64,000 bases of DNA from the NCBI RefSeq assembly GCF_900116875.1, contig NZ_FPCC01000015.1, positions 1 through 64,000 of the forward strand, read 5' to 3'. Origin of the DNA: Butyrivibrio sp. INlla21. GTDB taxonomy: Bacteria > Bacillota > Clostridia > Lachnospirales > Lachnospiraceae. A program made the translations under genes and the position numbers. Shown one piece after another: positions 46,510 to 54,096 of the stretch. How positions within the stretch are numbered: position 1 is the first letter of the stretch; every line of letters begins with the position of its first letter. The notes under the pieces were generated by a model. The model saw only the letters and a program-made list of their open reading frames with translations, was not told the origin of the DNA and did no database searches.

Positions 46510-46529
46510 AGGAGGGTGAATGCCCTCCT
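46510..46529. terminator. Bidirectional terminator between yjfB and the CPBP protease
   Basis: 7-bp GC-rich perfect stem (AGGAGGG / CCCTCCT) with a 6-base loop. It is followed by TTTTTG on the minus strand and CTTTGTTATTTT on the plus strand. Confidence 0.8.
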
Positions 46530-46534
46530 CTTTG

Positions 46535-47467
46535 TTATTTTAGATATGGTGTGATCGTAATAATGCCCATATAACCGACCGCTATAACAATTCCCACGAT
46601 AAGCGGAAATGATATAAGGCTTCCTCTGTTATTATCTTTTTCGCCTTTTAATATCAATGTCAGTGCCGCTTCTCTTCCCTCTATCTTAGCAATCTTATAA
46701 ACTATGCAGATAGCTACGGGTGTAAAGATAGCCGCAAGCAATAAATAAAGACCTATTGCCGGAAGAAGGCCATAATCGCCTCCCACCTGCGTTTCTGCGA
46801 TCTGTTCTACGTCATCCATAAAATATTCGGAAGCATAAAGGAAGATCACCTCGATCGAATTAAAAACACCGTGCGCCAAAAATGATGACCACACGCTTCC
46901 TGTAGCTTCAACAAGCAAGCAGAACATAACGCCCATAACCGCTGCGTACGTAAACTGGTTAAAATTAAGGTGCATCATTCCGAAAAGCACAGACGACAAT
47001 ATGATCGATGCAAGAATCCTGCCGCTCCTCTTATATGTATGGAAAAAGATTCCTCTAAATACCACTTCTTCAACAAACGGACTGATTACTCCCATTGACA
47101 GAAGCATGATCCACATCGGCATTGCTATAACACTGTCAGAGATCGAATCAACCATATTCTCTACAAAGATCATGGATATAGAATTCACCAACGTGATCAG
47201 TGGGAAGAGTGCAAATACATATAGAATTGTCAGAAGGACCGACACTATATTGAATTTCTTAAGCGGGATCACCGAGCCCAGGCTTTCCCCACTGTAAAGC
47301 ACAGCAGCAATCGCCGGTACGATCACAACAAGCTCACAAAGAACATTATTCCAAAGGACCGAAAGTTCCTCACCAGATGTAAGATACCATGCCGATATCA
47401 ATACGCCCATCAATATTGTTGACAGTATCATAAACATGAATGCCCTGTTTGCTCTTCTATATTCCAT
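46535..47467 (-). CDS. CPBP-family intramembrane metalloprotease
   Basis: 310 residues, about eight transmembrane helices. Abi/CPBP motifs: EEVVFRGIFFHTYKR, FGMMHLN and HGVFNS. It is thought to be a glutamic/metal protease, and in some relatives has roles in bacteriocin self-immunity. The start at 47467 is supported by GAGGTG. A longer frame begins at TTG and would overlap cvfB. Confidence 0.9.
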   Translation of the reverse strand: MEYRRANRAFMFMILSTILMGVLISAWYLTSGEELSVLWNNVLCELVVIVPAIAAVLYSGESLGSVIPLKKFNIVSVLLTILYVFALFPLITLVNSISMIFVENMVDSISDSVIAMPMWIMLLSMGVISPFVEEVVFRGIFFHTYKRSGRILASIILSSVLFGMMHLNFNQFTYAAVMGVMFCLLVEATGSVWSSFLAHGVFNSIEVIFLYASEYFMDDVEQIAETQVGGDYGLLPAIGLYLLLAAIFTPVAICIVYKIAKIEGREAALTLILKGEKDNNRGSLISFPLIVGIVIAVGYMGIITITPYLK

Positions 47468-47474
47468 AGTCACC

Positions 47475-48308
47475 TCATTTAAGCTCAATCGAATCCGTCT
47501 TTATCTCTATCTTGCCCTCTTTAAGAAGCCTTCCTACAGCCCTCTTAAATTCATTTTTGCTCATTCCTGTCTTTTGACGAATAAGCTCGGGAGATGCTTT
47601 ATCTGTAAAAGGTATTCTGCCGTTATTATCATCCATCATGGCAAGAAGCTTCCGGGCATCCTCATCCATCTGAAGATATGCCTTTTCCCTGACGCTAAGA
47701 TTAAGCCTTCCGTCCTCTTTTACGGAAGTAACACGCGCATCGATCCTGTCTCCTATGCCAATATTACCGTAGAGTTCCTTCTTTGGGATTAGTGCCGAAT
47801 AAATATCATCCACCGCTACAAACGCCCCGAAATTATCACTCAACTCGTATACGGTACCTTTAACCTTATCGTCTTTCTTATAAGGACTTGTGTTCAAAAG
47901 ATATTTATAAACATTCATGGTTACGCAGAGTCTGCTACTCTTGTCAATATAGAGCGCGCAAAGTACCTCATCGCCCACCTTAACCTTCTTGGTCTGTTCC
48001 TTGAACGGAAGAAGAACATCCTTCTCAAGGCCCCAGTCCATGAATGCTCCGATCTTACCGACTTCCTTAACTCTTAGAAGTCTTACATCTCCAAGCATTA
48101 TCTTAGGCTCGCCTGTAGTTGCAATAAGCCTGTCGCTTGAATCTCTGTAAATAAACACTTCTATATCCGATCCGACTTCCGCTTCCTTCGGAACCTGCTT
48201 AGCGGGTAAAAGAACTTTCTCCTCGCTTCCCTGTTCCTCTGAAAGGTAAACACCGAAGTCGACCTTCTTTACAACTATTAATTTCTGCTTTTCACCTAAT
48301 CTTATCAT
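47475..48308 (-). CDS. cvfB: S1-domain RNA-binding protein CvfB
   Basis: 277 residues: successive S1-like beta-barrels (about 6-60, 70-130 and 150-215) with GAFMDWGLEKDVLLP and NFGAFVAVDD, then a winged-helix C-terminus (TGMSKNEFKRAVGRLLKEGKI). Matches the CvfB/YitL family, regulators of virulence or gene expression in Firmicutes. Confidence 0.92.
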   Translation of the reverse strand: MIRLGEKQKLIVVKKVDFGVYLSEEQGSEEKVLLPAKQVPKEAEVGSDIEVFIYRDSSDRLIATTGEPKIMLGDVRLLRVKEVGKIGAFMDWGLEKDVLLPFKEQTKKVKVGDEVLCALYIDKSSRLCVTMNVYKYLLNTSPYKKDDKVKGTVYELSDNFGAFVAVDDIYSALIPKKELYGNIGIGDRIDARVTSVKEDGRLNLSVREKAYLQMDEDARKLLAMMDDNNGRIPFTDKASPELIRQKTGMSKNEFKRAVGRLLKEGKIEIKTDSIELK

Positions 48309-48319
48309 TTATCCTCCGG

Positions 48320-49042
48320 TTAAATAAGCTCAACCAAACATACCGGATCGCCTTCACTGTTATTAAGGCATACCGTATAGATATCATTATCCTCTTTTTT
48401 GCTCTTTATAACAACAGGGAAGAGCACGTCCCCAAGTCTTGCCTGACGCTTGTATTCCGCGCGAAGCTTCGAGATCTTGAAATCCTCATTGCCAAGGCAA
48501 TCAACCGCCATCCTTATGTACTGGCCGTTATTTACATGCTTGTTGGTATCAATCTGGCCTCTTGTGATCTCAATACTCTGGCATTCGATCTTCTCCCCGT
48601 CTTTGGGAAGCTGTATCTTTCTGCTGCCATAATCCATATCAAGCTTCTCATCAAGGACATACGCTGATGCGATTTCTTCCGTAATCCTGCTTGGCATCTC
48701 TTTCTCAACATCGACAAGTGTCCATATGGAGTTGGCAACCGCGAGCCTTTCTCCGTCAGCGCTGTCCATAAAGAAATTCCTAAGTCCCATTGCCCCTTTG
48801 AGTTCATAAGGCATTGTTCCTATCGTTACATCCTCACACAGCTTGGGATATCTGTTTACCGTTATCTGCCAAGCCGACAGGACCCACGCCAGACCGTTTT
48901 CCTTAAGATAGCCAATCGATGCCGGTCCGCTCTGTGTCTGAAAGATCGTACTGTCCTGAAAATAATTGATAAGCGACTCTATCGTAAGCGCAGCGTCACT
49001 GCCAACTTCACTGTATCTGATTTTGGAATTAAAAGTGTACAT
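48320..49042 (-). CDS. Acyl-ACP thioesterase (two hot-dog domains)
   Basis: 240 residues. YFQDSTIFQTQ and GLAWVLSAWQI in the first hot-dog domain and TRGQIDTNKHVNNGQYIRMA in the second, the pattern of bacterial Fat-type thioesterases. Releases fatty acids from ACP. The start at 49042 has AGGAG 6 bases upstream. The frame remains open to 49231, but that extension crosses a repeat and is not coding. Confidence 0.88.
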   Translation of the reverse strand: MYTFNSKIRYSEVGSDAALTIESLINYFQDSTIFQTQSGPASIGYLKENGLAWVLSAWQITVNRYPKLCEDVTIGTMPYELKGAMGLRNFFMDSADGERLAVANSIWTLVDVEKEMPSRITEEIASAYVLDEKLDMDYGSRKIQLPKDGEKIECQSIEITRGQIDTNKHVNNGQYIRMAVDCLGNEDFKISKLRAEYKRQARLGDVLFPVVIKSKKEDNDIYTVCLNNSEGDPVCLVELI

Positions 49043-49061
49043 TTCACTCTCCTTTTGCGTA

Positions 49062-49098
49062 CAATGAGGTTCCGCTCTCGCATTCGCTCGCCGGAACT
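49062..49098. repeat. Dispersed 37-bp repeat, copy 1 (thioesterase leader)
   Basis: Identical except for one base to 62914-62950. It contains GTTCCG...CGGAAC as a 6-bp inverted repeat. Both copies end 16-20 bases before the start codon of a minus-strand gene. Further palindromic, CG-rich sequence continues to about 49165 (e.g. ATTGCGAAGCAAT) without an ORF. Confidence 0.8.
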
Positions 49099-49166
49099 TT
49101 CGCGCGCGAGCGGTATTGCGAAGCAATTGTCTACCATTCCGCGAGCTGCGCATCCATAGCGGAGCG

Positions 49167-49203
49167 TTTTTTGTTGGATAGGAATTTGCTATCCAACAAA
49201 AAA
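49167..49203. other. Perfect 15-bp hairpin beyond the tRNA terminator
   Basis: Arms 49167-49181 and 49189-49203 (T6GTTGGATAG and complement) with a 7-base loop. It shares its A-run with the tRNA terminator and could terminate transcription in either direction. Confidence 0.75.
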
Positions 49204-49225
49204 GCGAGATTGTCACCAATCTCGC
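49198..49225 (-). terminator. Terminator of tRNA-Gln
   Basis: Perfect 9-bp stem (49204-49212 / 49217-49225), GTGA loop on the minus strand, then six T. Confidence 0.88.
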
Positions 49226-49238
49226 TTTCACATATTAG

Positions 49239-49311
49239 CTGGGCTAGTAGGATTCGAACCTACGTAATGACGGAGTCAGAGTCCGTTGCCTTACCGCTTG
49301 GCGATAGCCCA
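49239..49311 (-). tRNA. tRNA-Gln (anticodon CTG)
   Basis: 73 bases. Acceptor TGGGCTA pairs with TAGCCCA, discriminator G. D-arm GCC-AAGCGGTAA-GGC. Anticodon arm ACGGA-CTCTGAC-TCCGT with anticodon CTG. T-arm GTAGG-TTCGAAT-CCTAC. The 3' CCA is not encoded. CTG is the less common Gln anticodon, so a TTG isoacceptor should exist elsewhere. Confidence 0.95.
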
Positions 49312-49390
49312 CCGACAAGAAATGATTATACGTGAGGCGTCAGAAAAAAGCAAGTACTTTTTTTGAATTTTTTTCATTTCTCGTATGTAT

Positions 49391-49427
49391 ATTATACCCC
49401 CTCACAACAAAAGTTGCGAGGGGTATA
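49391..49427. other. Hairpin after glnN overlapping a TATAAT
   Basis: About an 11-bp stem (CCCCTCGCAAC type, one wobble) with a TTTT loop on the minus strand, followed not by a T-run but by TATAAT (49391-49396). It may be a weak glnN terminator, and the TATAAT may be the -10 of the tRNA-Gln promoter 80 bases downstream. The rest of 49312-49443 holds nothing else. Confidence 0.45.
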
Positions 49428-49443
49428 TATTACTTAGGAAAAA

Positions 49444-51555
49444 TCAACCCTCAAAAAGAAGATCTGCGTATGTCGGAATAGGCCAATCTTTCTTATCTAC
49501 AAGCATCTCAAGCTTGTCTGCGGGGGTTCTGAGCGCCTCCATGATAGGAAGGATCTTATCCTTGTAGAAGAAAGCCAGCTCGCGCTGATCTTTGATCTTC
49601 TTGGCCTTCTCTTCACCTGCTTTAAGCTTATCAAGCGCTGTCTTCATCTTGGCAAGCTGATCCTGGATCTCTTTAAGCTCCGCGACCTCAACCGACGCAT
49701 CAACGCCTGCTGCCTTGATCTGGTTGACATCCGTGGCAACTCTTCCGGCATACTTCATAACTGCAGGAATAATCTGCTTGGAAGCCATATCAATCATTGT
49801 AAGAGCTTCGATGTTGATAGTCTTGGCATATGATTCAAATATGATCTCTTTTCTTGACTCAAGCTCAGTCTTTGTATAAACACCGAACTTCTGGAAAAGA
49901 TCGATAGCTTTCTTGGTAGTAAGTGTATCTGCTGCCTCAATGGTTGACTTAATATTGGGAAGTCCGCGTCTCTCAGCTTCTTTTACCCATGCATCCGAAT
50001 ATCCGTCACCGTTGAAGATGATTCTCTGATGCTCGGTAAGATATTCCTTGATAAGGTCATGTACAGCCATATCAAAATCATCTGCCTTTTCAAGGATATC
50101 GGCAGCTTCGGCAAATGCCTCGGCAACAATCGTATTAAGTGTAGTGTTGGAACTTGCCATGGAATCGGAAGAACCAACCATTCTGAACTCGAATTTATTA
50201 CCTGTAAACGCAAAAGGTGATGTACGGTTTCTGTCCGTAGCATCCTTCTCAAACTGAGGAAGAGTGGATACACCGGTCTTGAGCTTTCCGCCCTTCTTGC
50301 TGGACTTAGCAACACCCGTCTCGATAAGCTGTCTTACAACGTCCTCAAGCTGCTCTCCGAGGAATACGGAAATAATAGCCGGAGGAGCCTCGTCCGCGCC
50401 AAGTCTGTGGTCGTTACCTACATCAGACGCACTCTGTCTCAAAAGATCGGCATGCTTATCAACAGCCTTTAAGATACATGAAAGCACAAACAGGAACTGT
50501 ACGTTCTTGTTGGGTGTATCGCCGGGATCAAGAAGGTTAACACCGTCATCTGTGCAAAGAGACCAGTTGTCGTGCTTACCGGATCCGTTAACGCCCGCAA
50601 AAGGCTTCTCGTGAAGGAGACATCTCATATGATGATGCTCTGCAACACGCTTCATTGTCTCCATAATAATCTGGTTGTGATCAACCGCAATATTGGCTGT
50701 CTCATAAACCGGAGCAAGCTCGTGCTGTCCGGGAGCAACCTCATTATGCTGTGTCTTGTCGGGAACACCGAGCTTCCAGAGTTCTACGTTGAGGTCTTTC
50801 ATGAACTCTCCGACTCTTTCTCTGATAACTCCGAAGTAGTGATCCTCCATCTCCTGTCCCTTGGGGGGCTTTGCACCGAAAAGAGTTCTTCCGGTAAAAA
50901 GAAGATCCTCTCTCTTCATTGCCTTGTCCCAATCGACAAGGAAGTATTCCTGCTCGGGGCCTACAGATACATTGACCTTGGTAGCTGTAGTATTACCGAA
51001 AAGCTTAACTATTCTGAGAGCCTGCTTGTTAATAGCCTCCATGGATCTAAGAAGCGGAGTCTTCTTATCAAGCGCCTCTCCTGTGTATGAACAAAAGGCA
51101 GTGGGAATGCAAAGTGTAACGCCTGCTCCCGACTCTTTAAGGAATGCGGGAGATGTGATATCCCATGTCGTATATCCTCTTGCCTCAAATGTGGCTCTGA
51201 GTCCACCTGAAGGGAAAGATGACGCGTCAGGCTCACCCTTTATCAGTTCTTTTCCTGAAAAAGAAGTAAGCATCCTTCCGTCTTTTTCTGCGCTTCCCAC
51301 AAATGAATCATGTTTCTCGGCCGTGATACCTGTAAGCGGCTGGAACCAGTGCGTATAATGTGTCGCTCCGTTCTCAACAGCCCACTCTTTCATAGCGTTG
51401 GCAACAACATCAGCGGATTCCTTGGATAATGCCCCGCCGTGCTCAGTAACGCTCACAACCTCCTTGTAAACATTCTTGGGAAGTCTCTCTCTCATCTTTG
51501 CAAGAGTAAAAACGTTCTGTCCGAATATCTCTTCTACGTTCACGCTATTGCTCAT
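49444..51555 (-). CDS. glnN: Type III glutamine synthetase
   Basis: 703 residues, typical for GSIII. Motifs include [20 protein letters not shown]-like [19 protein letters not shown] with [22 protein letters not shown], and the N-terminal [16 protein letters not shown]. Forms glutamine from glutamate and ammonium. Common in Bacteroides and rumen/gut clostridia. It appears to be a single-gene unit with its own promoter. Confidence 0.97.
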   Translation of the reverse strand: MSNSVNVEEIFGQNVFTLAKMRERLPKNVYKEVVSVTEHGGALSKESADVVANAMKEWAVENGATHYTHWFQPLTGITAEKHDSFVGSAEKDGRMLTSFSGKELIKGEPDASSFPSGGLRATFEARGYTTWDITSPAFLKESGAGVTLCIPTAFCSYTGEALDKKTPLLRSMEAINKQALRIVKLFGNTTATKVNVSVGPEQEYFLVDWDKAMKREDLLFTGRTLFGAKPPKGQEMEDHYFGVIRERVGEFMKDLNVELWKLGVPDKTQHNEVAPGQHELAPVYETANIAVDHNQIIMETMKRVAEHHHMRCLLHEKPFAGVNGSGKHDNWSLCTDDGVNLLDPGDTPNKNVQFLFVLSCILKAVDKHADLLRQSASDVGNDHRLGADEAPPAIISVFLGEQLEDVVRQLIETGVAKSSKKGGKLKTGVSTLPQFEKDATDRNRTSPFAFTGNKFEFRMVGSSDSMASSNTTLNTIVAEAFAEAADILEKADDFDMAVHDLIKEYLTEHQRIIFNGDGYSDAWVKEAERRGLPNIKSTIEAADTLTTKKAIDLFQKFGVYTKTELESRKEIIFESYAKTINIEALTMIDMASKQIIPAVMKYAGRVATDVNQIKAAGVDASVEVAELKEIQDQLAKMKTALDKLKAGEEKAKKIKDQRELAFFYKDKILPIMEALRTPADKLEMLVDKKDWPIPTYADLLFEG

Positions 51556-51578
51556 CAGTGCCCCTTTCTGAACTACAA

Positions 51579-51606
51579 ATTTTAACTGTTTAACAGTTTA
51601 CATCAA
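51579..51606 (-). promoter_or_regulatory. glnN promoter with palindromic spacer
   Basis: Minus strand TTGATG (51601-51606), 16 bases, TAAAAT (51579-51584). The spacer is nearly filled by a perfect 7-1-7 palindrome, AACTGTT-A-AACAGTT (51584-51598), ideally placed for a repressor. It does not fit the GlnR box TGTNA-N7-TNACA exactly. Confidence 0.55.
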
Positions 51607-51634
51607 CTTACCAAAAACTACTACCAAAATATTA

Positions 51635-52876
51635 TTATTTTTTCTCATTTTCTTTTGAAGGGGCTCTCAATATGTCGTACTTCTCGGCTGACTCAGACAG
51701 CTCCACATAGATAACCTGTTTGGGATGAGGGCATGATTCGATACTCTCGCCATCCTCGGTGTAAAGTCCTTTGACCGTAACCTTCACATCGGTTCCGTCA
51801 GGCTTCATGATCTCTATCTCATCACCCACAGAGAACTTGTTTCTCTGCTCGATCTTGGCAAAGCCTCTGTCATCGACCTCGCCGACTATTCCAAGATAGA
51901 TATACTCATTAACATATGTGTTTACGTCGTAGATCTGCGTCTCATCACTGGGCTTTCCGAAATAGAAGCCTGTGGTGAACTGTCTGTATGTACACTTTGA
52001 AATCTGCTCTTTGTACCAGGGCATGTTCTCCCTGTACTTTTCTTCGGATTCAAAGAAATCGTCAATTGCTTTTCTGTAAGTTCTTGCAACGGTCGCTACA
52101 TAGAGGGCCGTTTTCATTCTTCCCTCAATCTTGCAGCTGTCGACACCGGCATTCACAAGCTCCGGAATATGCTCTATCATGCACAGGTCCTTAGAGTTAA
52201 AGATATAGGTACCTCTGTCGTTCTCATAGACAGGAAGGTACTCTCCGGGTCTTTTCTCCTCTACAACGGCATACTTCCATCTGCAGGGATGAGTGCACGC
52301 ACCGTGGTTAGCGTCTCTTCCCGTGAAATAATTGGACAAAAGACATCTTCCGGAATATGAGATACACATTGCCCCGTGAATGAAGCACTCCATCTCAAGA
52401 TCATCGGGAATTCTTTCCTTGATCTCTTTTATCTCATTCATGGAAAGTTCTCTGGCTGCCACTACTCTCTTGGCTCCCAGATCTCTCCAGAAAAGATATG
52501 TCTCATAGTTGGTATTGTTGGCCTGCGTCGAAACATGTATGTCTATCTCGGGGCAGATCCTTCTTGCCTTCATGAAAATACCGGGGTCTGCGATAATAAG
52601 CGCATCGGGCTTAAGCTCTTTTAACTCATGAAGGTATTCCTCAACGCCGTCGAGGTCGTAGTTATGGGCAAGGATATTTACCGTAACATGAACCTTAACT
52701 CCATGCTCATGGGCAAAAGAAATCCCTTCCTTCATCTCGTCTTTACTGAAGTTTTTAGCCTTTGCACGCAGTCCGAAGGCATCTCCTCCGATATAGACCG
52801 CGTCAGCTCCGAATATAACGGCAGTCTTTAATACTTCAAGGCTGCTCGCAGGTATAAGTAATTCCGGTTTTTTCAT
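51635..52876 (-). CDS. U32-family peptidase-like protein, TrhP2/YrrO type
   Basis: 413 residues. The U32 signature CISYSGRCLLSNYFTGRDAN...GACTHPCRWKY is complete, and the N-terminal TIM-barrel-like part has PASSLEVLKTAV and GADAVYIGG. Family members act in prephenate-dependent 5-hydroxylation of tRNA U34. The next gene upstream is the matching methyltransferase, which supports that role over proteolysis. The start at 52876 follows GGAG. The frame extends four codons further. Confidence 0.9.
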   Translation of the reverse strand: MKKPELLIPASSLEVLKTAVIFGADAVYIGGDAFGLRAKAKNFSKDEMKEGISFAHEHGVKVHVTVNILAHNYDLDGVEEYLHELKELKPDALIIADPGIFMKARRICPEIDIHVSTQANNTNYETYLFWRDLGAKRVVAARELSMNEIKEIKERIPDDLEMECFIHGAMCISYSGRCLLSNYFTGRDANHGACTHPCRWKYAVVEEKRPGEYLPVYENDRGTYIFNSKDLCMIEHIPELVNAGVDSCKIEGRMKTALYVATVARTYRKAIDDFFESEEKYRENMPWYKEQISKCTYRQFTTGFYFGKPSDETQIYDVNTYVNEYIYLGIVGEVDDRGFAKIEQRNKFSVGDEIEIMKPDGTDVKVTVKGLYTEDGESIESCPHPKQVIYVELSESAEKYDILRAPSKENEKK

Positions 52877-52896
52877 TGAAATCTCCATTTAACAGA

Positions 52897-53538
52897 TCAA
52901 AGCTTGACGGAAAGTGTCATTCCGTCGCCAACGGTAAGTATCACCGTATTTAGTGCATCGTTATGCTTGAGTTCATACAGATACTCACGCATTCTCGCAT
53001 GGATGGTCCGATCTCTCCTTGTGACCGCAAACCTGGATTCTATTATGTCCCCGTCCTGAAGCACATTATCGGAAACAAGCAGACCACCCTTATTAAGTAA
53101 TCTTATGCATTCGGGCAAAAAATTGATATATTGGCCCTTTGCCGCATCCATAAAAATAAAATCATACCCCGGGGCCAGCGTTCTTAGTATATCGGTCGCA
53201 TCACCTTCCAAAAGTGTGATTTTATTATTTTTGTCGTACTTTATGAAATTATCTTTAGCAACAGGAATTCTCTTCTCGTACTTCTCAATGGTCGTAATCT
53301 TGGTATCATCACCGCTGTACTGCGCCATTAAAAGAGCCGAAAATCCAATGGCACATCCTACTTCCAAAATGTTTTTGGGTTTGGATGATGCCATAAGGAA
53401 CTTAAGCAAAGCCTGAGTATCCTTTCGGATAATGGGAACATCCGCTGCCTTGGCTTCTTTTTCAAGAGCATCAAGATATTCCTCATTTCCCGGATCCAGA
53501 GAATTGATGAAAGCAGTCATTCTATCCTGTTCAATCAC
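52897..53538 (-). CDS. trmR: SAM-dependent O-methyltransferase, tRNA 5-hydroxyuridine methyltransferase TrmR-like
   Basis: 213 residues. SAM motif ILEVGCAIGFSALLMA, metal/SAM residues in FIFMDAAKGQY and LLVSDNVLQDG, and C-terminal VILTVGDGMTLS. Matches YrrM/TrmR, which converts ho5U34 to mo5U34. The start is a GTG at 53538 overlapping the preceding stop (GAGGA upstream), giving an N-terminus that aligns with YrrM. An ATG at 53520 is possible. The upstream open frame is the shadow of the acidic tail of the preceding gene. Confidence 0.85.
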   Translation of the reverse strand: MIEQDRMTAFINSLDPGNEEYLDALEKEAKAADVPIIRKDTQALLKFLMASSKPKNILEVGCAIGFSALLMAQYSGDDTKITTIEKYEKRIPVAKDNFIKYDKNNKITLLEGDATDILRTLAPGYDFIFMDAAKGQYINFLPECIRLLNKGGLLVSDNVLQDGDIIESRFAVTRRDRTIHARMREYLYELKHNDALNTVILTVGDGMTLSVKL

Positions 53539-54067
53539 CGTTTTCTTCCTCCGAAGCGTCTGAATCCTCAGATTCATCTTCAGACTCGTCATCTTCTTCA
53601 CCTTCAGATGTATCATCTGCTGTCTCTTCAGAGCTTTCTTCCTCGGTATCTTCCGCTTTCTCTGCGGATTTAGCCTCCGAGCCTTCCTCGCCCTCAGCGT
53701 TTTCTGCACCTGACATTATCACTATCATACGCTCGGGAGTCATCGCTGTACTGAGCTGATATGTTCCCGGCTGTTCCTTGCCATGATATTCGGAAAAGCG
53801 CTCCTGGAGTATGAACAAGGTCTTATCTGTGATAAGCCCCGCACCCGCAAGCTTATTTCCTATAGTCTTGGCGCCGTCTCCCTCACTTATGGTGACGGTA
53901 ACTTCCCTTCCCGTTCCCGAAGCGGAAACAGGCTTCTGATTAAAGATCTGATATCCGTAATTGTAAGCAAGCTTGGAATATTTGCTTATAAGCATGACCA
54001 TAAGTAAAACAAAGGCAACTTTTACTACGGTATCAAGAATTCCTAAAATTCCGTTTTTTGCATTCAT
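53531..54067 (-). CDS. MltG/YceG N-terminal-domain protein lacking the transglycosylase domain
   Basis: 178 residues. One transmembrane helix (about 10-28). A LysM-like YceG N-domain (VTVTISEGDGAKTIGNKLAGAGLI in outline, then PGTYQLSTAMTPERMIVIMSG; about 55-120). It ends with about 55 residues of Glu/Asp/Ser. The lytic transglycosylase part with its catalytic Glu, about half of normal MltG (about 350 residues), is absent. The position equals yrrL (mltG) in the B. subtilis yrr cluster. No frameshift or remnant is visible downstream. Confidence 0.75.
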   Translation of the reverse strand: MNAKNGILGILDTVVKVAFVLLMVMLISKYSKLAYNYGYQIFNQKPVSASGTGREVTVTISEGDGAKTIGNKLAGAGLITDKTLFILQERFSEYHGKEQPGTYQLSTAMTPERMIVIMSGAENAEGEEGSEAKSAEKAEDTEEESSEETADDTSEGEEDDESEDESEDSDASEEENGD

Positions 54068-54096
54068 AAATAGTCTTTCCTCTTACAGACCTAGCA

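Noticed and set aside
46535-47467. CPBP protease as part of the bacteriocin immunity system
   Set aside because: Some family members act in bacteriocin immunity, but this one lies 40 kb away among housekeeping genes.
49043-49231. N-terminal extension of the thioesterase frame
   Set aside because: It runs through a dispersed repeat and palindromic sequence, is unlike the family, and a good ribosome site marks the start at 49042.
49391-49427. Confident terminator for glnN
   Set aside because: The hairpin is followed by TATAAT rather than a T-run. It is kept only as a hairpin feature.
51556-51634. GlnR box at glnN
   Set aside because: The palindrome resembles but does not satisfy TGTNA-N7-TNACA on either strand.
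53539-53709. Basic N-terminal extension of the O-methyltransferase
   Set aside because: It is the out-of-frame reading of the acidic tail of the preceding gene. Lys/Arg runs arise from GAA/GAG-rich sequence.
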